DNA of 54,998 bases from WSZY01 sp964559845 (GTDB lineage: Bacteria; Pseudomonadota; Zetaproteobacteria; Mariprofundales; Mariprofundaceae), in NCBI GenBank assembly GCA_964559845.1, contig CAZLJF010000005.1, positions 1 to 54,998 of the forward strand, given 5' to 3'. Below, one piece after another: positions 41,474 to 49,800 of the stretch (its first letter is position 1; the number at the start of each line of letters is the position of its first letter). The translations under genes and the position numbers were made by a program. The notes under the pieces were generated by a model. The model saw only the letters and a program-made list of their open reading frames with translations. It ran no database searches and was not told the DNA's origin.

Positions 41474-42862
41474 TTAGGCCGCCGCTTGCGCCTCTACCGA
41501 ACGCAGGTGTTCAGGAATCGATTCCTGAGCCGTCATGACCCGCAAATCTTCCGCAGCACGTACAACCGAAACCGTCTGGTCAACATGCACCATCACCACA
41601 TTGGGGCGGTATTCGATAAATTGCATCCACTGGGTATTGTTGTATGCCCCCACCTGATTAAATACCAGTGAATCACCGATATTCAGCGGCGGCAGCATCA
41701 CCGATGCCCGCATTACATCGATATTCATACACAACGGTCCGTATAAAATCGTATCTTCCGGAATACCTTCCAGCACGCGCGTTGGCATTACCAGATGGTT
41801 GTACCAGAAACCGGTAAACAACAAATTCACGCCGGCATCAATCACCACGGAGCGGCGACCATCGGGCATACGTTTATTGGCCACCACGGAGGTTACCAGT
41901 ATTTCCGTATCATCAACAATCGCACGACCACTCTCTATAATCAGACGCGGCCTGTCTTTACCCTGTTGCTCGCGGATTCGCGTTGCATCATTCAAAGCAT
42001 TACAGATCGCTTCGGCATACTGATCCAGACTCGGCACGACCTGTTCCGGCGGTAGATAGGTGCCCTGCAGTGAATTCATCGAGGCAAAACCGCCACCGAT
42101 ATCAATGCTCTCAATCCGGCAACCTGTCTGTGTTTCAACCTCATCCATAAAAGCGCACATAATGCGCACCTGAGCGGCATAAGCACGCGGATCAAGCACA
42201 AACGTGCCCAGATGGCTGTGCAGACCGGCCAGATTCAGGTGTTGGCTATCGCCCAGAATACGCGCTGCATCCATAGCCTGACCGGATTCGATATTAAAAC
42301 CAAACCGGCTCCATGGCTCGGTATAGCCGGTATCGAAATTCAACCGCATCGTTACATCGACCTGTTGATCAGCCACTTTGGCCACATCTTCCAGCAGATA
42401 GAGTTCATCGAGATTATCCAGGTGAATGCGCCCGCCTTCGGCCACCACGCGTTCCAGAATCGGGCGCTCCTTGTGCGGGCCGTTGAACAGAATTTTTTCA
42501 GCCGGCACCCCCAATGAACGGGCTTTTTCATACTCGAAGGCCGATACAACTTCTGCCCATGCGCCTTCCTGATGCAGGGTATTGCAGACGGCACCGAGAT
42601 AATTGGTTTTGTACGACCAGCTATAGGTCATATTGCCATATCGTGTTTCAAAGGCGCGCAACAGTTTGCGTACATTATCCCTTAATCGTTTTTCAGATAG
42701 GATAAACAGCGGCGAGCCGTATTTTTCCAACAGCGGTTGAATCGCTACCCCTTCAAAACTATCCTGGCATTGTCCGCCACTGAGACTGCCGAATTTATTC
42801 AGCACGCCGATCCGATGCGGTGTTAATGTCGGCTTGCTCCATCTTTTCTTTTCAGCGCTCAT
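41474..42862 (-). CDS. Fold-III PLP-dependent decarboxylase (LysA/ornithine decarboxylase family)
   Basis: 462 residues, alanine-racemase-type barrel. PLP lysine K85 in SWSYKTNYL, LHSHLGTFV (His stacking on PLP), DIGGGFAS (glycine loop binding the phosphate), IIESGRAIV and the active Cys region GPLCMNIDVM. It is longer than LysA (about 420) and not next to lysine or arginine genes. It probably decarboxylates a D- or L-amino acid or an aminoacyl conjugate made by the neighbouring ligase. It overlaps the ATP-grasp gene by four bases. Confidence 0.87.
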   Translation of the reverse strand: MSAEKKRWSKPTLTPHRIGVLNKFGSLSGGQCQDSFEGVAIQPLLEKYGSPLFILSEKRLRDNVRKLLRAFETRYGNMTYSWSYKTNYLGAVCNTLHQEGAWAEVVSAFEYEKARSLGVPAEKILFNGPHKERPILERVVAEGGRIHLDNLDELYLLEDVAKVADQQVDVTMRLNFDTGYTEPWSRFGFNIESGQAMDAARILGDSQHLNLAGLHSHLGTFVLDPRAYAAQVRIMCAFMDEVETQTGCRIESIDIGGGFASMNSLQGTYLPPEQVVPSLDQYAEAICNALNDATRIREQQGKDRPRLIIESGRAIVDDTEILVTSVVANKRMPDGRRSVVIDAGVNLLFTGFWYNHLVMPTRVLEGIPEDTILYGPLCMNIDVMRASVMLPPLNIGDSLVFNQVGAYNNTQWMQFIEYRPNVVMVHVDQTVSVVRAAEDLRVMTAQESIPEHLRSVEAQAAA

Positions 42863-43965
42863 GATTCTTCTCCATCAGTTTGTGGGACAGGGTTATCGTG
42901 ATTTGGTACATAACCACCGTACATCGACATCGATTCAAATGTTTCCAAATCAATCACCGTTTCCTGCGCATAACGAATCATCATCATGCCTGTTTTAGCC
43001 GCTCCCAATGTCACATCCTGACCCATTATCAGCTGAACCAGAGCCACCGGCAAATTGCTGTCGGCCTCGGCAGCCAGATAAATCCAGGCTGGAAAACGCG
43101 GGTTGATTTCAATCAACAGGTACTGCCCGTCCTTCTCCTTGAGCATTTCCACTTCCAGCGGCCCTGCCCATTGCAGTTCCTGCACCAGCTTGCTGGCATC
43201 TTCCAGCAGTGTTTTATCTTCAATAGTTACGCACGACCATGCTTTGCCCTTATCGCTCACCGCCTGTTTGCGCATCATCACAGAGCCCAACAGGTTACCC
43301 CTGCCATCACCGATTGCCGTCAAATTCACTTCGTGGCCTTCAACATAGCGCTGCACCAGTACCGGATAACCCCAACTGGTCGCCACATGCCGGAACGCCG
43401 CCGCGCCTTCATCAGCATTGTGTACGATCATAGCATCATAGAAGATACCCTTGACCACCATCGGGTATTTCCAGCCATCGTCATGGCAGCGGTAGAAGAA
43501 ATCAGCGCTGGTAATATTTTTGGTTTCCGGATAACGAATGCCCGCGGTGTGAGCCAGTTCACCCAGCCGATCCTTGTTGCGATCACGCAACTGACTGACA
43601 TCAGGAATCAGCATTGCGATACCTAGTTTCTCGAATTCATGGTGCAACCGTGTAAAACTCAATAACTCCGCATCCAGACATGGAATAAGCACATCTATCG
43701 ACTCCTGCTCCTGCACAAAAGCCATGCGCTCCATCAACTGCTGCTCTCCGGCCGAGGGATATGGCAACAGGTAGGATGCATCACTGATCTCGTGCAGATA
43801 CAGGCCGGAATCGAGCACATCATAACCAAGCCCGATAATGCGAATCTGATTGCCGTAATGCAGGCGCAGACAACGCGCCACCGCCAGTCCCGGCCCTGGG
43901 TTATCCGGTTTGGCGTTCATGCCGGTAATGGCAATGGTTAATGTCCTTTCGGGAGGAGTGTTCAT
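42859..43965 (-). CDS. ATP-grasp ligase (PylC/CarB-like)
   Basis: 368 residues. N-terminal Rossmann-like pre-ATP-grasp domain with ITGMNAKPDNPGPGLAVARCLR, then the ATP-grasp fold: MVVKGIFYDA (ATP lysine), GPLEVEMLKEKDGQYLLIEINPRFPAW, where Glu and Asn bind the two Mg ions. Such enzymes activate a carboxylate as acyl phosphate and join it to an amine or thiol. It overlaps its neighbours on both sides by four bases (ATGA). Likely joins two amino acids, or an amino acid to a peptide, before or after decarboxylation. Confidence 0.85.
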   Translation of the reverse strand: MNTPPERTLTIAITGMNAKPDNPGPGLAVARCLRLHYGNQIRIIGLGYDVLDSGLYLHEISDASYLLPYPSAGEQQLMERMAFVQEQESIDVLIPCLDAELLSFTRLHHEFEKLGIAMLIPDVSQLRDRNKDRLGELAHTAGIRYPETKNITSADFFYRCHDDGWKYPMVVKGIFYDAMIVHNADEGAAAFRHVATSWGYPVLVQRYVEGHEVNLTAIGDGRGNLLGSVMMRKQAVSDKGKAWSCVTIEDKTLLEDASKLVQELQWAGPLEVEMLKEKDGQYLLIEINPRFPAWIYLAAEADSNLPVALVQLIMGQDVTLGAAKTGMMMIRYAQETVIDLETFESMSMYGGYVPNHDNPVPQTDGEES

Positions 43966-44771
43966 GCCATGAGTTTCCGTAACTGGCCGGAAAATTCGAT
44001 CAAGTCACGTTGCACATCGGCAGGATTGGCATCAAAATCCCGGTCAATGCTAGCCATCAACGCTTCGATATCATCACTATGTTGCAGGAAGCGCAGAATA
44101 TAGAGCCCCACATCATTGGCGGAAAAGCTGCGCCCGTTAAGCGGATCGAATACAAAACCACTGTCATTGAGAGCGAGGCGTTGCAGTACATCCCTGTCTG
44201 GAAACATCTCACGGCTGTTTTCGGTTTTCTCCCATGGTAATTGACTCATCAGAAACTCCTTTTGTCTGTTCCGGTCGGCATTGTCGGGATTCCAGGCGCG
44301 ATGAATTTTTTGCATCAGATGATCAGCCAACACTTCCGGAGCAATTCCGGCAGGCGCTGAACTCAACAGTTCAATGCGCATCTGTATCACACGGTAGAAC
44401 CGGGAGCGAAAAGCATCCAGTTGCTGACGCAGATACGGCGTATCCATTGCCTGACAGCATAAAAAGCTGAGCAGCTGAGGCTGCTCGCTCATGAGTTGAT
44501 GCAACAGATACATCAGTCCGCTCCGGCCAGCCGGCATCGCCTCAAGCAGCAGACGCATCTGTTCGCCTCGCTCTTCCACCCAAGCTGCCAGCATGGCCTC
44601 CTTGGTGGAGAAATGACGAAATAAGACGCCATCGGAAATACCAGACTCTCTGGATACCGAGCGCGTAGTCAGAAACGCCAGTTGATCTCTGCCGGCAATG
44701 GCATCGATGGCACGAAGCACTTGTCGATAGTGCTGTTTGGCCTTCGCGCTTTTACCTTGTTGATTGCCCAT
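43962..44771 (-). CDS. TetR-type regulator fused to a PqqD-like peptide-binding domain
   Basis: 269 residues. N-terminal TetR helix-turn-helix (FLTTRSVSRESGISDGVLFRHF, about residues 33-55) and helical ligand part to about 170. Residues 198-269 show the PqqD/RRE pattern: NDSGFVFDPLNGRSFSANDVG, then a helical end. PqqD domains bind leader peptides or activated peptide substrates, so this protein could sense the pathway product. First gene of the operon. No ribosome site is visible before the ATG, so translation may be leaderless. A 16-bp near-palindrome lies 17 bases upstream. Confidence 0.8.
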   Translation of the reverse strand: MGNQQGKSAKAKQHYRQVLRAIDAIAGRDQLAFLTTRSVSRESGISDGVLFRHFSTKEAMLAAWVEERGEQMRLLLEAMPAGRSGLMYLLHQLMSEQPQLLSFLCCQAMDTPYLRQQLDAFRSRFYRVIQMRIELLSSAPAGIAPEVLADHLMQKIHRAWNPDNADRNRQKEFLMSQLPWEKTENSREMFPDRDVLQRLALNDSGFVFDPLNGRSFSANDVGLYILRFLQHSDDIEALMASIDRDFDANPADVQRDLIEFSGQLRKLMA

Positions 44772-44787
44772 GCGGCGAATAAAAAAT

Positions 44788-44803
44788 GAGAGTATTTACT
44801 TTC
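44788..44803. promoter_or_regulatory. Candidate TetR operator
   Basis: 16-bp palindrome GAGAGTATTTACTTTC with one mismatch, 17 bases upstream of the TetR-PqqD start. It falls where an autoregulatory TetR site would be expected. On the - strand it could lie between a weak -35 TTGTGA and -10 TTTTAT. Not confirmed. Confidence 0.4.
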
Positions 44804-44967
44804 ACAAGTCTTTTTGCGACGATCAGTGGGTATCCAGACCAGCGTTGATGACGCTCAATAAACCCGGCAAGAGATTATAGTACGATCTTCTCTGTGTTGT
44901 GTCGTGAACACATGAAACGGGAGCGTAGCCATTAAGCCGGAAAAAGTGAAGGCGGTCTGTTGTTAAT

Positions 44968-45005
44968 GCTCGCCGGCTGTATCAGGGCTCGCCGGCTGTA
45001 TCAGG
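44968..45005. repeat. Tandem duplication of 19 bp downstream of dksA
   Basis: Two perfect copies of a 19-base unit, GCTCGCCGGCTGTATCAGG (44968-44986 and 44987-45005), 12 bases after the dksA stop. Each contains GCCGGC. It looks like a recent replication slip or recombination duplication. Confidence 0.9.
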
Positions 45006-45016
45006 CAGCATATTTA

Positions 45017-45388
45017 TCAGTCGAGGCGGGTACGCTCTTCCTGCTCCTGTTCTGTTTTGCAGTCGATGCAGAGCGTGGTTACAGGGCGGGCCTGGAGCCG
45101 TTTGATACTGATATCACCACCGCATGCGTCACAGATGCCGAATTCACCATCTTTGATGCGGGTGATGGCCTGATCAATCTTTTTGATCAGCTTGCGTTCG
45201 CGATCCTTGATGCGAAGATCAAAGTTGCGGTCAGTCTCTACGCTGGCCTGATCGGTCGGATCCGGGAAGGCATTCTGTTCCTGCTCATGCATCGCGTGCA
45301 TGTTTTCATGCTGGCCCTCTTCAAGTTCAGCACGCCACTCAATCAGCTGTTTCTCAAAGTCATCCAGTTGTTTTTTTGTCAGTGCCAT
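45017..45388 (-). CDS. dksA: RNA polymerase-binding transcription factor DksA
   Basis: Binds the RNA polymerase secondary channel and works with ppGpp in the stringent response. 123 residues: coiled-coil with DPTDQASVETDRNFDLRIKDRERKL and the four-Cys zinc finger CDACGG ... CIDCK. Start ATG 45388 follows GGAGG at the correct distance; an upstream in-frame ATG lacks one. Confidence 0.95.
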   Translation of the reverse strand: MALTKKQLDDFEKQLIEWRAELEEGQHENMHAMHEQEQNAFPDPTDQASVETDRNFDLRIKDRERKLIKKIDQAITRIKDGEFGICDACGGDISIKRLQARPVTTLCIDCKTEQEQEERTRLD

Positions 45389-45493
45389 CGCATGCCTCCA
45401 CAGCATGATTAATTTTTAAATCCCATTCACAAACGGAGTATACCCCATTCTGATGAAAGGCGCGAACCTTAGCGGTTGCCCCGAAAAGTTCAA

Positions 45494-46114
45494 TCAATTC
45501 TGCTGTAATAAGAGCACGAAATGATTGTGCCACCTCTCTGCAAGAGAGGCCAGTTCAGGGGTGTGGTCAAGGTATCGAGAGATGCTGACGCTTTTTCTTC
45601 CCGTTCCACACGGATTGATTGCAGCAAACCAGTCAGGCGCAACATCCACATTCAGTGCCATGCCATGATAGGCAACGCCATGCTGAATGCGCAGGCCGAT
45701 TGCGGCGATTTTTCCGTCGGCACTCCAGACGCCCGGCAGCCCGCATTGCCGCTCTGCGCGGATGTCCAGCCCGGCAAGCAGGTTGATACATGACTGTTCC
45801 AGAAGTTGCACATAGTTTCTCGCAGAGATGCCCCGCTTTTTAAGGTGGATGACAGGATAAAACATGAGCTGTTCTCTGCCGTGAAAGGTGGTTTCTCCAC
45901 CCCGGTCTGTATAAACCAGGGGCGCAGGAAGTGTTGACCCTGCACGATTGTCCACAGCACGTCTGCCTGTGGTGTAAACCGGCTCATGTTCACATGCCCA
46001 GACGATCTCCTCTCTCTCCCCCGAGGCAACGGCGCCTGCATGCGCCTGTAGCTGTTGCCACATCGGTTCATAGGGCTGGCGTTCCAGCCACTCAAGAGGC
46101 GGGGAGCCGCTCAC
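45494..46114 (-). CDS. lipB: Octanoyl-[ACP]:protein N-octanoyltransferase
   Basis: Moves octanoyl from ACP to lipoate-dependent enzymes. 206 residues. Catalytic Lys in KIAAIGLRI and Cys in NPCGTG are present, with RGGETTFHG as the acyl-binding loop. The following residues are REQL instead of the conserved PGQL. Start overlaps ppnP (ATGA). Third gene of moeB-ppnP-lipB. No lipA is in the window. Confidence 0.9.
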   Translation of the reverse strand: MSGSPPLEWLERQPYEPMWQQLQAHAGAVASGEREEIVWACEHEPVYTTGRRAVDNRAGSTLPAPLVYTDRGGETTFHGREQLMFYPVIHLKKRGISARNYVQLLEQSCINLLAGLDIRAERQCGLPGVWSADGKIAAIGLRIQHGVAYHGMALNVDVAPDWFAAINPCGTGRKSVSISRYLDHTPELASLAERWHNHFVLLLQQN

Positions 46115-46419
46115 TCGAAATGACAGATATAATCCAGCAGTTCGGTGACTTCGATGTCAAAAGCGCTGTTGGCCGGAACATGAAAGCTCTGGCCCTCTGC
46201 GTACTGTTGCCATGCCTCACTACCTGCCAGACGGACACGGCATGCGCCGCTCTGCAGTTCCATAACCTCTGCTGCGCCGGTATTAAAATGATAGGTGCCG
46301 GGCAACATGATGCCCAGCGTCCTGGTTTTGCCGTCTGCTGTGGTGATCGAACGGCTGGTGACCTTGCCGCCATCATAGATGTTGGCCTTTTTTGTGATCT
46401 CGGCGTTTTTGAAACTCAT
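46111..46419 (-). CDS. ppnP: Pyrimidine/purine nucleoside phosphorylase PpnP (DUF1255)
   Basis: 102-residue cupin-fold phosphorylase that breaks nucleosides with phosphate. ANIYDGGKV, the family opening TLGIMLPGTYHF, EVMELQSG and SFHVPANSAFDIEV are all as in E. coli YaiE. Complete. It lies between moeB and lipB, sharing four bases with lipB. Confidence 0.93.
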   Translation of the reverse strand: MSFKNAEITKKANIYDGGKVTSRSITTADGKTRTLGIMLPGTYHFNTGAAEVMELQSGACRVRLAGSEAWQQYAEGQSFHVPANSAFDIEVTELLDYICHFE

Positions 46420-46436
46420 CTTTTCAACCCGTTCGT

Positions 46437-47594
46437 TTAATACCTGGTCAGGGATGGATCAACATCATCAATCCAGCGCAGGATACCGCCTGCCAGGTTG
46501 GAGATGTTGGTATATCCCTTGCTCTGCAAAAACTGTACGGCCTGTGCCGAGCGTCCGCCTACCTTACAATGGACAACAACCGGCTTATCCCGGGGAACTT
46601 CGGCATAGCGTAGCGGTAGAACACCCAGCGGGATTTCCCAGCTGTTTTTAATGCGGCAGATAGCCAGTTCATGCGGCTCACGAACATCCAGCAGATAGAG
46701 GTCAGGATTTTCGTCCAGCAAGGCCTTGAGCTGCAGTGGCGTGATATCCCCTTCGCCCAGTATCTCCTCCTCATCCGCGGCTTCACTTGGCGGCAGGCCG
46801 CAGAACTGTTCATAGGCCTCGACATCGCCGATGGTTGGGTGGTCGCCGCAGGCCGGGCACTCCGGATCGCGGTGCAGTTTGACCTCGCGGAACTTCATAT
46901 CCAGTGCATCATAAAGCAGCAGACGTCCGGAGAGGGTTGTGCCCTGCCCGAGAATGATTTTCACCGCTTCGGTGGCCTGAATGACGCCAATGACACCGGG
47001 CAGTACGCCCAGCACACCGCCTTCGGCACAGGATGGAACAAGGCCGGGCGGTGGCGGTTCAGGATAGAGGCAGCGATAGCACGGCCCTTCGGCATAATTA
47101 AACAGGGTGGCCTGTCCTTCAAACTGGAAGATCGAGGCATAGATTAGCGGCTTGCCCTCAAGTACGCAGGCATCGTTGACCAGGTAACGGGTCGGAAAGT
47201 TGTCTGTACCATCTACAACCAGATCGTATTGACGGACAATGTCACGCACATTGCCCCGTGTGATGCCGTCACCATGCAGCTGAACATTCAGAAAGGGATT
47301 GATGCCGATCAGTTTCTCCCTGGCGGACTCCACCTTGGGGCGTCCGATATCGGCTGTAGAGTGGGCGATCTGGCGTTGCAGGTTGGAGTCATCGACGACA
47401 TCGAAGTCAACCAGTCCGATGGTGCCGACGCCTGCGGCGGAGAGATAGAGCGCGATCGGGCTGCCAAGGCCGCCGGTGCCCACACAGAGAACCTTGGATT
47501 TTTTAAGTTTTTCCTGACCCTCAATGCCCACCTGCGGTAAAATAATGTGGCGGTTAAAGCGTGCCAGCTCTTCTGCTGATAGAACGTCGGACAT
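46437..47594 (-). CDS. moeB: ThiF/MoeB adenylyltransferase with C-terminal rhodanese domain
   Basis: 385 residues. Activates the C-terminal glycine of a sulfur-carrier protein (MoaD/ThiS type) as adenylate and can transfer sulfur through rhodanese. ATP loop GTGGLGSPIALYLS, RFNRHIILP, the zinc pair in CPACGD with an earlier CYRC, then a rhodanese domain (about residues 275-380) with active Cys in VHCKVGGRSA. Fused MoeBR/MoeZ type. ATG 47594 has GGAGG at a good distance; the adjacent ATG 47597 is closer. Confidence 0.92.
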   Translation of the reverse strand: MSDVLSAEELARFNRHIILPQVGIEGQEKLKKSKVLCVGTGGLGSPIALYLSAAGVGTIGLVDFDVVDDSNLQRQIAHSTADIGRPKVESAREKLIGINPFLNVQLHGDGITRGNVRDIVRQYDLVVDGTDNFPTRYLVNDACVLEGKPLIYASIFQFEGQATLFNYAEGPCYRCLYPEPPPPGLVPSCAEGGVLGVLPGVIGVIQATEAVKIILGQGTTLSGRLLLYDALDMKFREVKLHRDPECPACGDHPTIGDVEAYEQFCGLPPSEAADEEEILGEGDITPLQLKALLDENPDLYLLDVREPHELAICRIKNSWEIPLGVLPLRYAEVPRDKPVVVHCKVGGRSAQAVQFLQSKGYTNISNLAGGILRWIDDVDPSLTRY

Positions 47595-47710
47595 CATGAC
47601 CTCCAGAATAATGGCCGTAAGTATGCCTGTTTTTGTGGTATGGAACAGCCTGTAATTTCAGCAAGGCTTCTAACGTGCGCGTTATTTTTGTTTCATGTTA
47701 ATATCGGGGC

Positions 47711-48271
47711 ATGGAAGTCACGCTTGCATCAAAATCACCGCGCCGACTGCAACTGTTGCAGGCTGCAGGCTTTGCTGTGGAGGTGCGTCCGAGTCATGTG
47801 GATGAGATGCCGCTGCCGGGTGAAGCGGTTGATGCGATGGTTCAAAGGCTCTGCCGGACGAAGGCTGCTGCATGTCCGGTTAACGACCACCCGGTGATTG
47901 CGGCAGATACCCTTGTCGCGCTGCATGGCGAGGCGCTGGGGCAGCCTGAGGATATGCGTGCTGCCAGGGTGATGCTGCAGAAGCTGTCCGGGCAGGCGCA
48001 TCAGGTCTATACGGCCGTTTGTGTGCGTCTGGGCGACAGGATGCTGGATGGCATGGCCACGACAACGGTGCGTTTCAGGGATCTGGATGAGCGGGAGGTT
48101 GATATTTATCTTGCACATAATGATGTGCTGGATAAGGCAGGCGCCTATGCGATACAGGCTGGTGCCGCCAGTTTTATTGAAGAGGTGGCAGGGCCGCTGG
48201 ACAATGTGATCGGATTGCCGGTTGGCTTAACACGGGAGTTGCTGCTGAAGTTGCAGGAGGAGATGAAATGA
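47711..48271 (+). CDS. maf: Maf-family nucleoside triphosphate pyrophosphatase
   Basis: 186 residues. Hydrolyses dTTP/UTP or modified nucleotides. Motifs: LASKSPRRLQLLQAAGF at the N-terminus, the catalytic Asp in VIAADTLV, KLSGQAHQVYTAV and AYAIQAGAASFIE. YhdE-type. Leads the rng-hemW operon, with an ATGA overlap to rng. Confidence 0.94.
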   Translation: MEVTLASKSPRRLQLLQAAGFAVEVRPSHVDEMPLPGEAVDAMVQRLCRTKAAACPVNDHPVIAADTLVALHGEALGQPEDMRAARVMLQKLSGQAHQVYTAVCVRLGDRMLDGMATTTVRFRDLDEREVDIYLAHNDVLDKAGAYAIQAGAASFIEEVAGPLDNVIGLPVGLTRELLLKLQEEMK

Positions 48272-49800
48272 GCACAGAGTTGTTGGTAAATGTCGCACCA
48301 TTTGAGACGCGTATTGCCCGTATTGAGAGTGGCCAGGCCGAGGAACTCTATATCGAACGAGAGAATGAACGTGGCCTGAAAGGGAATATCTACAAGGGTA
48401 AGGTGCAACGTGTCTTGCCTGGAATACAGGCGGCATTTGTCGATATTGGTATGGAGAAATCCGGTTTCCTTTATGCCGGTGATATTATGGCACCGGAATC
48501 ACATGAGGCGGAACTGGCGGCGGCTGAGGAGGTGGAAAATGCCTCTGAGGATAGCATTGATAGCAGTGTGGAGCAGGAGGAACCGCAGCGCCGCATTATC
48601 CCTTCGATCTCTACGCTTCTGAAAGAGGGGCAGGAGATTCTGGTTCAGGTCTCGAAAGATCCGATTGCCTCAAAGGGGCCAAGACTTACCAGCCTGTTGA
48701 GCCTTGCCGGACGTTATCTGGTCTATCTGCCTGCTGTCGATCATGTCGGTATTGCCCGCCGGCTTGAGGATGCGGAGGAGCGTGAGCGCCTTCTTGCCAT
48801 AGGTCAGGCGATCAAGCCCGATGGCGGCGGTCTGATTATCCGGACGGTTGCCGAGGGACATGACAAAGATGAACTGAAACAGGATCTGGAGTTTCTGCTG
48901 CGGCTTTGGAGCGATCTTGAAAAGAGAAGTCAGCATGCGGCTCCCGGTTCGATGATCTATACGGATCTGAATCTCTATCTGCGGGTGATGCGTGATTATG
49001 TCGATGATGAAGTGGAGAAGATCCATGTTGATTCGAAAGAGGCCTATCAGAGCATGAAAAGGTTTGCCCGGCGCTTTATGCCCGAGGTTGCCAAACGGCT
49101 CTATTACTATCCCGGAGAACGCCCGATTTTTGATGTCTATGGCGTTGAAGCGGAGATTGACAGGGCACTTGAACGCCAGATTCCGCTTCGTTCCGGTGGC
49201 CACATTGTCATTGAGCAGACCGAGGCGCTGGTCGCGATCGATGTTAATTCCGGCTCATTTGTAGGCTCCAGAAATATGGAAGAGACCGGCTTCAAGACCA
49301 ATCTGGAAGCGGTACATGAAATTGTGCATCAGCTGAGGTTGCGCAACCTTGGCGGTATCATTGTTGTTGACTTTATCGATATGCAGGAAGATGAAAACAA
49401 GGCACGATTGATGGAGGTGCTTGAGGAGACGCTGAAGCGGGACAAGTCCAAGACCAATGTTGCACAACTCTCATCGTTGGGCCTTGTAGAGATGACACGC
49501 AAACGTACACGGGACTCACTGGGCCGTGTACTTCAGGAGAGTTGTGAACGCTGCCATAGCACAGGCCATGTAAAGAGCCTGACAACGATCTGCTATCAAC
49601 TGTTCCGGGAGATTGTGGCAGAGGCACGCGCCTATCCTTGTGAAAAACTGATGGTGATTGCGCATCCCAGCCTGATTGACCTGATGCTGGGCGAAGAGGG
49701 CGAGGATGTTGCCGCACTTGAGCAGTTCCTGCATAAAGAGATCAGCTTCAAGAGTGATTCCAAGCGTGCGCCGGAGCATTACGAAATCGCACTGCTGTGA
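48268..49800 (+). CDS. rng: Ribonuclease G
   Basis: Endoribonuclease of the RNase E/G family that matures 16S rRNA 5' ends and turns over mRNA. 510 residues. S1 domain near 38-115 has an acidic insertion (EELAAAEEVENASEDSIDSSVEQEE). Catalytic aspartates lie in AIDVNSGSFVG and VDFIDMQEDENKA. Zinc-link CERCHSTGH is present. No C-terminal scaffold tail, so RNase G and not E. Overlaps maf and hemW by four bases. Confidence 0.94.
   Translation: MSTELLVNVAPFETRIARIESGQAEELYIERENERGLKGNIYKGKVQRVLPGIQAAFVDIGMEKSGFLYAGDIMAPESHEAELAAAEEVENASEDSIDSSVEQEEPQRRIIPSISTLLKEGQEILVQVSKDPIASKGPRLTSLLSLAGRYLVYLPAVDHVGIARRLEDAEERERLLAIGQAIKPDGGGLIIRTVAEGHDKDELKQDLEFLLRLWSDLEKRSQHAAPGSMIYTDLNLYLRVMRDYVDDEVEKIHVDSKEAYQSMKRFARRFMPEVAKRLYYYPGERPIFDVYGVEAEIDRALERQIPLRSGGHIVIEQTEALVAIDVNSGSFVGSRNMEETGFKTNLEAVHEIVHQLRLRNLGGIIVVDFIDMQEDENKARLMEVLEETLKRDKSKTNVAQLSSLGLVEMTRKRTRDSLGRVLQESCERCHSTGHVKSLTTICYQLFREIVAEARAYPCEKLMVIAHPSLIDLMLGEEGEDVAALEQFLHKEISFKSDSKRAPEHYEIALL

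Noticed and set aside
41474..42862. Assignment of the decarboxylase as lysA
   Set aside because: It is embedded in a regulator-ligase-transporter operon, is longer than LysA, and has no lysine pathway neighbour, so the specific name is not justified.
42880..43626. Long open frame on the + strand opposite the ATP-grasp gene
   Set aside because: It is antisense to a well-recognised enzyme, has no family motif and shows His/Gln-rich composition typical of a shadow frame.
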